Shown here: piece by piece, positions 50,212 to 58,301 of the stretch | How the letters are laid out: each line of letters opens with the position of its first letter | Numbering within the stretch: the first letter of the stretch is position 1 | Origin: Micavibrio_C sp965231165 | GTDB lineage: Bacteria; Pseudomonadota; Alphaproteobacteria; Micavibrionales; Micavibrionaceae | DNA: 64,000 nucleotides | Direction: 5' to 3' | Assembly: GCA_965231165.1 (NCBI GenBank) | Contig: OZ246421.1 | Location: forward strand, 1,922,001 to 1,986,000 | Program-made: the position numbers and the translations under genes | Notes under the pieces: model-generated | Databases searched by the model: none | What the model was told of the DNA's origin: nothing | What the model saw: only the letters and a program-made list of their open reading frames with translations

Positions 50212-51269
50212 GCTGTTTTCCTGATATATGACGTGTCGGGCGCGTAACGGAGCTGCCCGGTTTCGATCAGCAGGCGCACGATGTCGTGGTAGTAATAACC
50301 TTTGTCGATATCTTCCTGATTGATATAGGCGCCCGCATCCCAGCTGGGATTGGGGTTGAATTCAATCAGTTTCAATTTTCCGTTTTTATCAAGACGATAA
50401 TCGATCTTGGCGCAGTCGCGGGCATGCAGACAAGCGAATAATTTTTCTGAATAGGTATGAATTTCTTTTTCCAGCGCGGGCGTCAGTCGGGAATGATGCG
50501 TTTTTAGATGATCGTAAGGCCCGGCGATATCGTATTTTGAATCATAGGTCAGGATGTGCGGCACATTGTCGAGCAAGCGCGAATAATCCCATTCAAAGGT
50601 CGGCAGGTAATGATAGCCGTGCTGCGGGTTCCCCAGCACGGTGACGCGGTATTCGGTGCCGGGCAGGAATTCCTGCACCAGAATATTCTCGATATGCAGA
50701 TCGTTTATCAGATGCAGAATTTGCACCTGCAATTCTTGCCGATTGTGAACAACGGATTTTTCTGTGATGCCGACACTGTTATCGGCGGCGCTGGGTTTAA
50801 CCATGGCCGGAAATAAATGCCAGTTTTCCAGTATAGAAAAATCACCACTGAACAGAATTTCTGCCGGAACGGGGACGCCCGCTTCTGCGGCCAGCTTGCT
50901 GACTAACCCCTTATCATAGGACAATAGCAGGCAATCTGGCCCGGCTCCGGAATAGGGAATGTCCAGCATTTCGAGTAATGCCGGGACATGCAGTTCTTTG
51001 CGCGGGTCATTGTTGAAGCCGTTATCGCAAAAATTCATTACAAAATCAGGGCGGTGATGGCGCAGATCGTCCATCAGTGTTTTGTGATTATCGAGATAGG
51101 TGAATTTATACTCAGTGAGCGTCGCCAGTGTTTCCTTGAGGATGCGCACTTCCTCGGTATCCTCAGCGCTGAAATTTGATCCCGGTTTGACGTGATCTTG
51201 CAGGCGCGGGTCGCCCAGAAGAATGGCGACATTTTTAAAAACCGGTTTGTTAAGCAGGCGCGGGATCAT
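50208..51269 (-). CDS. ATP-grasp ligase, D-Ala-D-Ala ligase-like (fourth in operon)
   Basis: 353 residues. FKNVAILLGDP opens the protein; the centre has LLLSYDKGLVSKLAAEAGVP, FPAMVKPSAADNSVGITEKS and ILVQEFLPGTEYRVTVLGNP. The metal/ATP site near the C-terminus is AKIDYRLDKNGKLKLIEFNP followed by NPSWD, with Lys where the other three have Arg. It is the most divergent of the four. An amide-bond-forming reaction via an acyl-phosphate is expected from the family, with unknown substrates. It lies 12 bases after the third ligase and overlaps the GNAT-M23 gene by four bases. Confidence 0.88.
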   Translation of the reverse strand: MIPRLLNKPVFKNVAILLGDPRLQDHVKPGSNFSAEDTEEVRILKETLATLTEYKFTYLDNHKTLMDDLRHHRPDFVMNFCDNGFNNDPRKELHVPALLEMLDIPYSGAGPDCLLLSYDKGLVSKLAAEAGVPVPAEILFSGDFSILENWHLFPAMVKPSAADNSVGITEKSVVHNRQELQVQILHLINDLHIENILVQEFLPGTEYRVTVLGNPQHGYHYLPTFEWDYSRLLDNVPHILTYDSKYDIAGPYDHLKTHHSRLTPALEKEIHTYSEKLFACLHARDCAKIDYRLDKNGKLKLIEFNPNPSWDAGAYINQEDIDKGYYYHDIVRLLIETGQLRYAPDTSYIRKTA

Positions 51270-51281
51270 CTGTCGAGATTA

Positions 51282-52322
51282 TCACTGAGGCTGATAGGCG
51301 CAAAGAATGATCTTTGCCAGAACATCAGCCACCGATAGTCCGGCCTTGGCGGCGGGCTGGAAGATGAAACTGTCATGGATGCCGAGATAGGGGTTGGTAT
51401 TAACTTCGAGAATGTGCGGTTTGCCGTGTTCATCAATGCGAAAATCAACACGGGCGTAACCATTCAGACCCAAGGCTTTCCAGCAGGCGGTAGCCAGTCG
51501 CGCCAGTTCGGCCTTGAGCGGGTCGCTATCGGGCAATTCACCGAAGGCGGTGCGGGTGGCCTTGAATTCGGCACCGTCCTCATCCCATTTGGCCTCTTCG
51601 GTCAGTAGCGGGCGCAGGCCGTCTTTAAAGAAATTGCGGTCATAGATGATTTCAGCCTCGGGCAATAATTCCGGGTCTTCACCCTGTCTGCCAATCATGC
51701 CGACATAGAATTCGCGGCCCTCAAGATAGCGCTCGGCAAACCACAGGCCGCCATGGGCATCTTCATATTGCTGCATCAGTTTTAGCAGGTGCCGGGGATC
51801 GTCTGAGACGCTATCCTGATGAATATTGAAAGAGCCGTGATAGATCGCCGATTTCACCAGCCATAGACCGGATTGTTCATAAAGCGGTTTAGTGTAGTTA
51901 CGGGTGGCCCAGGCGGGGGTAGGGAGATGCTGTGCCAGCAGCGCCTCTTTCATGCGGAATTTGTCGGCATCGCAGGCGAGCAGCGTTCCGGCATCTGTGC
52001 CGGTGAAGGGAACGCCCAGCGCCTCAAGCGCTTCCATGGCGCGGGGCTGCCATTCCGGTTTGCGCTCGACATTTTCCACTAGATTGAACACGGCGAAATT
52101 CACGCCCGCCAGTTTTTTCTTTCTGAGGGCGTTGAGTGTGTCATCGCTGTAGGGCAAGCATGTGACATTTATGCCAAGTGTGCTGATGATATCGCCGATT
52201 TCTTCGGCCAGCGTGATGTTGAATAATTCATCATCCGTCGATTCATCATAAGCGCGGTCATGCAGCACTACGATTTCATCGTAGGGAATCGGGGATGAGT
52301 TATTACGCGGTGCGGGTTTCAT
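51282..52322 (-). CDS. ATP-grasp ligase, D-Ala-D-Ala ligase-like (third in operon)
   Basis: 346 residues from the ATG at 52322, with AAAGAGAA upstream and a 20-base overlap with the preceding gene. Core elements: NFAVFNLVENVERKPEWQPR, LGVPFTGTDAGTLLACDADK, WLVKSAIYHGSFNI, WFAERYLEGREFYVGMIGRQ and the metal site YARVDFRIDEHGKPHILEVN followed by TNPYLG. It resembles Ddl but lacks the usual N-terminal GGxSxEHEVS motif, so it is unlikely to be the housekeeping D-Ala-D-Ala ligase. Probably joins an amino acid or peptide made in the same pathway. Confidence 0.9.
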   Translation of the reverse strand: MKPAPRNNSSPIPYDEIVVLHDRAYDESTDDELFNITLAEEIGDIISTLGINVTCLPYSDDTLNALRKKKLAGVNFAVFNLVENVERKPEWQPRAMEALEALGVPFTGTDAGTLLACDADKFRMKEALLAQHLPTPAWATRNYTKPLYEQSGLWLVKSAIYHGSFNIHQDSVSDDPRHLLKLMQQYEDAHGGLWFAERYLEGREFYVGMIGRQGEDPELLPEAEIIYDRNFFKDGLRPLLTEEAKWDEDGAEFKATRTAFGELPDSDPLKAELARLATACWKALGLNGYARVDFRIDEHGKPHILEVNTNPYLGIHDSFIFQPAAKAGLSVADVLAKIILCAYQPQ

Positions 52323-53292
52323 GTGTTCTCTTTGCCGGAAAAAGCGGGACCAGGCGCATGACGACATCAGTGGCGGTTAATCCGGCATGTTGTGCAGCAC
52401 GCATGAAACCAGCGTCTTCCGACAGGCAGGGATTGGCGTTGATCTCAAGGATAAAGGGATTCCCCGCCTTGTCTATGCGGAAATCAACGCGGGCGTAACC
52501 ACTTAAGTTGAAATACTGCCAGCATTGCTGCGCCAGCTTCCCTAGTTTATCAAGCAGTGGTTTATCCGTGTCCGAGAATGCCATGCCGGGGGTGGTGTGG
52601 GCATGGGACTCGCTGTTTTCATTCCATTTGGAATCGTAATCGACGATATGCGGTTCGCGCCCGGTAAAATGGATTTCCGAAGCGGGCAGGATATCGGGCA
52701 GGGCGGTACCGTTATCGAGCAGGGCGATATTGATTTCGCGTCCGGGGATATATTCCTCAAGGAACCAGTTACCGCCATATTGGCGCGCGCATTCACCGGC
52801 CAGTGTGTTCAGGGAATTCAGGTCGCCTGAGACATTGCGATGATCCATACCGCGCGAGCAATGGAAGGTTTCCGATTTTAGAATCCACTGCTTTCCCTGT
52901 CCGCCATCTTCCGGGAAGGCCGGAGTGGGGAGGTTGTATTGCTGCAAACGGCGCTTGACCGTGGGCTTGTTGATGAGGGCCGTGAGCGTACGGGAAGAAT
53001 TGCCGGAAACGGGCAGACCCATATTTTCAAAAAATGCTGCCCCTTCGGGTGCGCGCCCATCTTCGCCGCCGACGGCTTCCACCATGTTAAAAACGGCCAT
53101 GGCCTTGCAGGCATCCAGATCGGTTTTAAGGGTTTCCGGGCGATAAGGCAGCAAAGGTGCGTGATGGCCGCATTGCTGCAGGCAACGACTAATGAATTGC
53201 GCCTGCAGGAGTGTATCGGCGTCATCAGGGGTGGGGTTAGCGCCGATGTCTGTATGGACAACGGCAATGCAGGGCGGATCAGGCGGCTTCAT
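52303..53292 (-). CDS. ATP-grasp ligase, D-Ala-D-Ala ligase-like (second in operon)
   Basis: 329 residues starting MKPPDPPCIAVVHTDIGANP, overlapping the preceding ligase by 14 bases. Motifs: AVFNMVEAVGGEDGRAPEGA, MGLPVSGNSSRTLTALINKP, WILKSETFHCSRGMDH, WFLEEYIPGREINIALLDNG and the metal site YARVDFRIDKAGNPFILEIN followed by ANPCLS. It is closest in layout to the third ligase, so the two may descend from one duplication. Cytoplasmic, with no signal peptide. The substrate is unknown. Confidence 0.9.
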   Translation of the reverse strand: MKPPDPPCIAVVHTDIGANPTPDDADTLLQAQFISRCLQQCGHHAPLLPYRPETLKTDLDACKAMAVFNMVEAVGGEDGRAPEGAAFFENMGLPVSGNSSRTLTALINKPTVKRRLQQYNLPTPAFPEDGGQGKQWILKSETFHCSRGMDHRNVSGDLNSLNTLAGECARQYGGNWFLEEYIPGREINIALLDNGTALPDILPASEIHFTGREPHIVDYDSKWNENSESHAHTTPGMAFSDTDKPLLDKLGKLAQQCWQYFNLSGYARVDFRIDKAGNPFILEINANPCLSEDAGFMRAAQHAGLTATDVVMRLVPLFPAKRTHETRTA

Positions 53293-54298
53293 GCTGCCGA
53301 CCGGGGACTTGCAGGCCATAACGGCGCAATGTTTCTGTGACGATATTGCGGACCAGCGCCGGGTGGTCCATTTCCGCCATGCCGGAGAGTACCACCAGAT
53401 CGGAGAAGCCGGGGCGCAGGCCCGCGAGCGGGTTGATCTCCAGAATGTGCGGATTACCATCGACATCGCAGCGTATATCCAGACGCCCGCCATCGCGGCA
53501 GCCCAAAGCGTTCCATGAGGCGACAGCGATATTATGAATGGCTTTGTAGAGGGCAGGTTCCTTGGCGGGGTCGAGCAGGTGATAGCTGATATGCTCGAAC
53601 CAGTCGGTTTTATTGCTGTAGCCATAATCGCCCGCACCACTTTGTTCGGCAATCGCAATTTCCATGATACCGATCATGCGGGTGGTATCGCCTGTGCCCA
53701 GCATACCGACAGTAAATTCACGGCCCGGCAGGAATGTTTCCACCAATACCGGCTGGTTAAACCGCTGCAGCAAATTTTTGCAGGCTGTTTCCAATTGCGC
53801 AGCATTTTCGATGCGGGATTTGCCGGTAATGCCCTTGCCCGTGCCTTCGGCCAGCGGTTTGGCGAACAACGGATAAGGCAGATCGACATCTTTCAGGTCG
53901 GAAAGCGTTTTCACCACTTTGAAGGGGGCGGTCGGTATATTGTGCTCGCGCAAGACTAGCTTGGTCGTGCCTTTGTCCAGCATCAGCGACATGGCCGCGG
54001 CATCGGAGAAAGTGCAGGGGATTTGGTAGGCTTCGAGGAGGGCGGGCACCTGCGCCTCGCGGGCGATGCCATAAAGTCCTTCGGTGATGTTGAAGACGAA
54101 ATCCCAGCGCTCGCCCGCGGCCAGACGTACGACCAGATTTTTGATGTGGCCGATGCGTACGGTTTCAAATCCCATCAGTTGCAGGGCGGTTTCAATGCCT
54201 TCGATTGTATCAATAGAATCGAATTCGGCGATGGTTTCCGGGTCCAGCCCTGAATCCTTGTAATCATCCTTGAGGTCGTAGGTAATGCCGACTTTCAT
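53279..54298 (-). CDS. ATP-grasp ligase, D-Ala-D-Ala ligase-like (first in operon)
   Basis: 339 residues from ATG 54298, four bases after the kamA stop. It begins MKVGITYDLKDDYKDSGLDP, with DFVFNITEGLYGIAREAQVP, IPCTFSDAAAMSLMLDKGTT, LFAKPLAEGTGKGITGKSRI, VLVETFLPGREFTVGMLGTG and the metal site GGRLDIRCDVDGNPHILEIN followed by PLAGLRPGFSDL. The NPLAGL ending is nearest to canonical Ddl (NTLPG). Direct coupling to kamA suggests that it uses the aminomutase product, but this is inference. Confidence 0.9.
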   Translation of the reverse strand: MKVGITYDLKDDYKDSGLDPETIAEFDSIDTIEGIETALQLMGFETVRIGHIKNLVVRLAAGERWDFVFNITEGLYGIAREAQVPALLEAYQIPCTFSDAAAMSLMLDKGTTKLVLREHNIPTAPFKVVKTLSDLKDVDLPYPLFAKPLAEGTGKGITGKSRIENAAQLETACKNLLQRFNQPVLVETFLPGREFTVGMLGTGDTTRMIGIMEIAIAEQSGAGDYGYSNKTDWFEHISYHLLDPAKEPALYKAIHNIAVASWNALGCRDGGRLDIRCDVDGNPHILEINPLAGLRPGFSDLVVLSGMAEMDHPALVRNIVTETLRRYGLQVPGRQHEAA

Positions 54299-54302
54299 GG
54301 GC

Positions 54303-55784
54303 CTAGTTCCGGGGCTTGCGGCTATAGGTTTTTGACAGCGGATCGTGGTCAAAACCTTGTTCGCGCAGGTAATTCTGGCTGGTGCCGAGTGTGCCATCGG
54401 GGTCGGGGTAACGGTAGGTGCCGCCCTCGAAATTGGTCAGCAGCAAATCGGCGCCATCACGACCCACGACATAATCCGGCATCAGCGGAATTTTACCGCC
54501 GCCGCCCGGAGCATCGACGACGAAGACAGGGTTGGCGTAACCCGTGGTGAAACCGCGCAACCCCGCCATAATCTCCAGTCCCTTTTCAACAGGCGTACGG
54601 AAATGGCCGGAGCCGGAAACCGGGTCGCACTGGTACAGATAATAAGGTTTCACCCGAATTTTCAGCAGTCCGTGGAAAAGCGATTTCATTGTGTCGAGAT
54701 CGTCATTGATTCCCTTGAGCAGTACGGTCTGACTGCCAAGCGGGATGCCGGCGTCAGCCAGACGTTCGCAGGCTTCAGCGGCTTCGGGGGTCAGTTCATC
54801 TGGATGGGTGAAGTGGATACTCATCCATAACGGATGGTATTTCTTCAGCATCTTGCAGAGGTTCTTGGTGATGCGCTGGGGCATGACCACCGGAATTTTG
54901 GTGCCAATACGGATAAATTCCAGATGCTTGATGCGGCGCAGGCGGGCCAGCAGCCATTCCAGTTTGTCATCCATGATCGAAAGCGGATCTCCGCCCGAGA
55001 GCAGGCAGTCGCGGATTTCCGGATGGGCCTCGATATATTGCGCGGCTTTTTCCCATTGGGAAATGCTGAAGGAATAAACACCGTTGGTTTCACCGACCAT
55101 GCGTGAACGGGTACAGTAGCGGCAATAGGTCGAACAAAAGCCCGTGGTCAGGAACAATACCCGGTCAGGATAGCGGTGAACGAGGCCGGGGGTGGCGGTA
55201 TCATGGTCTTCGCCCAGCGGATCGGGGTCTTCGCCGGGTGTACGTGCGTACTCACCCATAACAGGAATATGCGTACGGCGCAGCGGTTGCCCGGGATCTA
55301 GCTCATCAAGGAGTGAGGCGTAATAAGGGGTAATGCCAATCGGCAAGGAACCGCGATGCTTCAGAACGGCGGTCTCTTCGTCCGGGCTTAATTTGATGAT
55401 ATGCGATAATTGTTCAAGGTCACGGATGCGATGGCGTACCTGCCAGCCCCAATCCGACCAGTCCCCCTTAGTGGCATCCGGGTAAAAACGGCGGCGGAAA
55501 GCCCGTGCCCTTTCGCTCTCCGGGAAGCCGGGATTTTTAAATAAGGACTGCTTGGCCTGTTTACGGACGGTTTTGGTCGGGACGATACCATCTTCGTTCG
55601 CAGAGGGTTTTTTGTCGGAATTACTTTTGTGCAGCGATGGAAAGCTTAGGGACGCGGTATGGCTTGCGGCTTCCACGGTCTGCAACTGATAGGGGTTGTT
55701 GTGAGGGCCTGATAAATCCAGTGATATCCGCATATTCGCGGAGTTATCGTCGAGATTGCCTGCCGATCCGGATCGGTCTTTCAT
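54303..55784 (-). CDS. Lysine 2,3-aminomutase-like radical SAM enzyme (KamA family)
   Basis: 493 residues, with an N-terminal extension of ~85 polar residues beyond the usual start. The [4Fe-4S] motif is CSTYCRYC (~217-224). SGGDPLSIMDD is present. The PLP Lys lies in VVDAPGGGGKIPL (~425). Both Asp that hold the lysine side of the substrate in clostridial lysine 2,3-aminomutase are present, in YQCDPVSGSGHFR and FVVDAPGGGG; glutamate aminomutases change these. L-lysine to beta-lysine is therefore the likely reaction. It begins a minus-strand operon with four ATP-grasp ligases and a GNAT-peptidase. The true start is uncertain. Confidence 0.92.
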   Translation of the reverse strand: MKDRSGSAGNLDDNSANMRISLDLSGPHNNPYQLQTVEAASHTASLSFPSLHKSNSDKKPSANEDGIVPTKTVRKQAKQSLFKNPGFPESERARAFRRRFYPDATKGDWSDWGWQVRHRIRDLEQLSHIIKLSPDEETAVLKHRGSLPIGITPYYASLLDELDPGQPLRRTHIPVMGEYARTPGEDPDPLGEDHDTATPGLVHRYPDRVLFLTTGFCSTYCRYCTRSRMVGETNGVYSFSISQWEKAAQYIEAHPEIRDCLLSGGDPLSIMDDKLEWLLARLRRIKHLEFIRIGTKIPVVMPQRITKNLCKMLKKYHPLWMSIHFTHPDELTPEAAEACERLADAGIPLGSQTVLLKGINDDLDTMKSLFHGLLKIRVKPYYLYQCDPVSGSGHFRTPVEKGLEIMAGLRGFTTGYANPVFVVDAPGGGGKIPLMPDYVVGRDGADLLLTNFEGGTYRYPDPDGTLGTSQNYLREQGFDHDPLSKTYSRKPRN

Positions 55785-55936
55785 GATGTGTCGCGTTGAC
55801 CCATGCTATTTATCCCGGAAGCCATCCGGAAGGCTCCTCACGATTGAGGTGCATATGCCCATATCATACCAGTTTTGTAAAAAAACAATCGCTTTTTTGC
55901 ATTCACCGGAAAAGTGTCACGGGAATTATGAACGGG

Positions 55937-58237
55937 CTAATTCCTCTTCCGGGAATTTTCCTGGTTCACTGCGTGAAGGATAAAACTGTACATATCGGCA
56001 TAAGCTTGAAAATCTGTCTTCCCTTCCTCTGTGCTGAACAGGGAACTGTGTCCCGCCCCCGGTTTATAGTAAAGCCATGCGCTGTCGATCCCGGCCAGAT
56101 CTTGCATGGTGGCGACAAATTTCAGGGCGTGTCCCGGATGGGCTGTGAAGTCTTGACCACCGCACATGACGAGAATAGGGGGATATTCGATGTCCCCCTT
56201 AATGTTATGAAGCGGGGAGTATGCGCGCAGTATTTCAAAATCCTCCTTAATTTCCGGAAGGCCATAATCTTCAAGCCAACCTGTTCTTCCATGCTTAGCC
56301 ATCTTACCATTACCTGAAAAGGCCAACTGGTGATTCATCATGTCATAAACCGGCATCTGGCTCACGGCCCCGGCGTATAAATCCGGACGTTGCTGGATGG
56401 CTACGGCGGCCAGCATGCCGCCATTGCTTGCCCCCATGCATATCATCCTCTTGCTGGAGGTTATGCCTGTCTGGATGAGGTGTTCGGCGGCGGCGGTGAA
56501 ATCGCTAAATGTATTCTGTTTCTGCCGCCGCGCGCCTTGTTCGGCCCACCCGGCCTGCCAGCCACCCTCACCACGAACATGAGCAATGGCATAAACGCCA
56601 CCTTGTTTCACCCACCACGCCATGTCGCTCGCGTAATTCGGGGTGATGCAAATCCCGAAACCGCCATAACCATAGAGAATTGTAGGATTATCAGAGTTTT
56701 TGGCCATATCCTTTCTGTGCACGAGAGTGAGAGGAATTTCTGTGCCATCACCAGATTTCACAGTTGCCTGTGAAACAGTGAGCTGGTCAATCCATTCGGG
56801 CAGACTGTGCCTATCTTTCAGCATCATTCGGCGGGACTGGTGGTTAAATTCGTATTTTTCCCAAGGCAGCAGATAGTGGCTTAAAGTAAGCTCGGCATTT
56901 CCTGTCTTGTGATTAATGCCTGCAAATTTCAGGGAAGATCTGATATCGGGTTTGAAACTGAAAATTAGATGGCCGTACATGTCGTAAATGTGAAGAACGC
57001 TTTGTAAGTCCTCCATCTGAATTGTCAGGATTTGTTCATTACAAACGACAATATCTTCTATTTCATGGACGCTAATACCAGCGATAAGCGTTTTCACAGC
57101 ATTGCCGCATGTGGAATCTATCTCAATGATGTCCATGATGGAGAAAGGGCGGACTATAGTGGCCAATATCCTGCTGCCATTAAATCCTATTACGTAGGGG
57201 GTTTGCCTCATTGCTCCAGTTTCAATCTCCGGGAGCTCCAGCAATTGATCGGGGTGCGCGGGATTGATTACAAAAGTGCGCGTTCGGTAATCATATTTAC
57301 CATCAAGATTCTGTCTTATGGTGATATGGTTTTCTTGCGGCGTACAGCATATTTGCCCGAAAGACAGGTTTGTGTTTTCTGGGTGAGGAGAATACTTCTG
57401 AATAAGAAGGATGTCCCCGGTGCGCGAAGGGGATAGGCTGTGATAAAAAAGCCCCCAGCCCTCGCCAGAGGTAAATTGATAATAAAATCCCCTGCCCTCT
57501 ATATCCCAGGCTTCAAAAAAAAGAAGGTCTTTCTCGAATTTCTTAATAATTTTTCCTTCCTTGTTTAAGAGGAAGTATTGACGTTGACTGCCTGAGATGT
57601 CCTGGGTCTCTTCTCTATTGAAGCTACAGAAGATCAGATTCTCGTCCGGACTAATATGCACCTCTTTGAGGAGGAAGGATGGAGATGTGATGGCATCTTC
57701 AGAAAAGATAATGATCTGCGCTTCCGAATTTTCATCCTGTTTAATGAGGGAGGCGATATTGTCCTTTAAGGCTATCGCATATGAACTGTCATTGATTTTC
57801 TGCCCCTGGCCCTCTTGGCCGGGTGTGGGGCGTGATATAATTCCCTGCCTGTAGGGGTCGGGGATGTCCGGACTTTCTATCCAATTCTCTGCCAAATGTT
57901 TTTTGATTTCCTCAGTGCGGTTCCTGCCCGGAAAGCATTCCCATCTTTTTGTTTGTGTATCAATCCACTGCTGGACGGGATGTTTCCGCTTCTCTTCCTC
58001 TGAAAGATAATGGGACGGCGTATTCTCAAGCGGGCGATAGGGGTCAGGGATTACATGGCCGTGATATAGATATGCGCTGTTCCACGATACGATGGCGGTA
58101 TCGCGGCTTTCCCTTTCTATGGGCGCTGGTGCTGATTTTTTGTCTGGCTGCTGATTGGGACGATCTTCAAATAAGATCTGAATCTTCTTGTTTTTAAAAA
58201 TATCAGGGATCTTCTGTTGCTTTCCCGATTCCGTCAT
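55937..58237 (-). CDS. Prolyl oligopeptidase family serine peptidase (S9A)
   Basis: 766 residues. Residues ~1-50 are polar and probably disordered; no signal peptide. VIPDPYRPLENTPS is the S9A start motif, followed by a beta-propeller (~70-460). The hydrolase domain has NPTILYGYGGFGICITPNYA, the nucleophile Ser in CMGASNGGMLAAV (~604), Asp in CGGQDFTAHPGH (~690) and His in PGAGHSS (~726). It cleaves short peptides after Pro. GGTGAGG-like sequence precedes the ATG. It is 152 bases upstream of kamA on the same strand, so it may belong to the same functional unit. Confidence 0.93.
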   Translation of the reverse strand: MTESGKQQKIPDIFKNKKIQILFEDRPNQQPDKKSAPAPIERESRDTAIVSWNSAYLYHGHVIPDPYRPLENTPSHYLSEEEKRKHPVQQWIDTQTKRWECFPGRNRTEEIKKHLAENWIESPDIPDPYRQGIISRPTPGQEGQGQKINDSSYAIALKDNIASLIKQDENSEAQIIIFSEDAITSPSFLLKEVHISPDENLIFCSFNREETQDISGSQRQYFLLNKEGKIIKKFEKDLLFFEAWDIEGRGFYYQFTSGEGWGLFYHSLSPSRTGDILLIQKYSPHPENTNLSFGQICCTPQENHITIRQNLDGKYDYRTRTFVINPAHPDQLLELPEIETGAMRQTPYVIGFNGSRILATIVRPFSIMDIIEIDSTCGNAVKTLIAGISVHEIEDIVVCNEQILTIQMEDLQSVLHIYDMYGHLIFSFKPDIRSSLKFAGINHKTGNAELTLSHYLLPWEKYEFNHQSRRMMLKDRHSLPEWIDQLTVSQATVKSGDGTEIPLTLVHRKDMAKNSDNPTILYGYGGFGICITPNYASDMAWWVKQGGVYAIAHVRGEGGWQAGWAEQGARRQKQNTFSDFTAAAEHLIQTGITSSKRMICMGASNGGMLAAVAIQQRPDLYAGAVSQMPVYDMMNHQLAFSGNGKMAKHGRTGWLEDYGLPEIKEDFEILRAYSPLHNIKGDIEYPPILVMCGGQDFTAHPGHALKFVATMQDLAGIDSAWLYYKPGAGHSSLFSTEEGKTDFQAYADMYSFILHAVNQENSRKRN

Positions 58238-58301
58238 TCTGCCTCACCTTTTTATAGGAGTACATTGTAGCAGATAACTTCTTCACGCTGCAAAATCAGG
58301 G

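Noticed and set aside
50208..54298. One of the ATP-grasp genes as the housekeeping D-Ala-D-Ala ligase ddl
   Set aside because: None has the usual N-terminal Ddl motif, and there are no mur or fts genes nearby.
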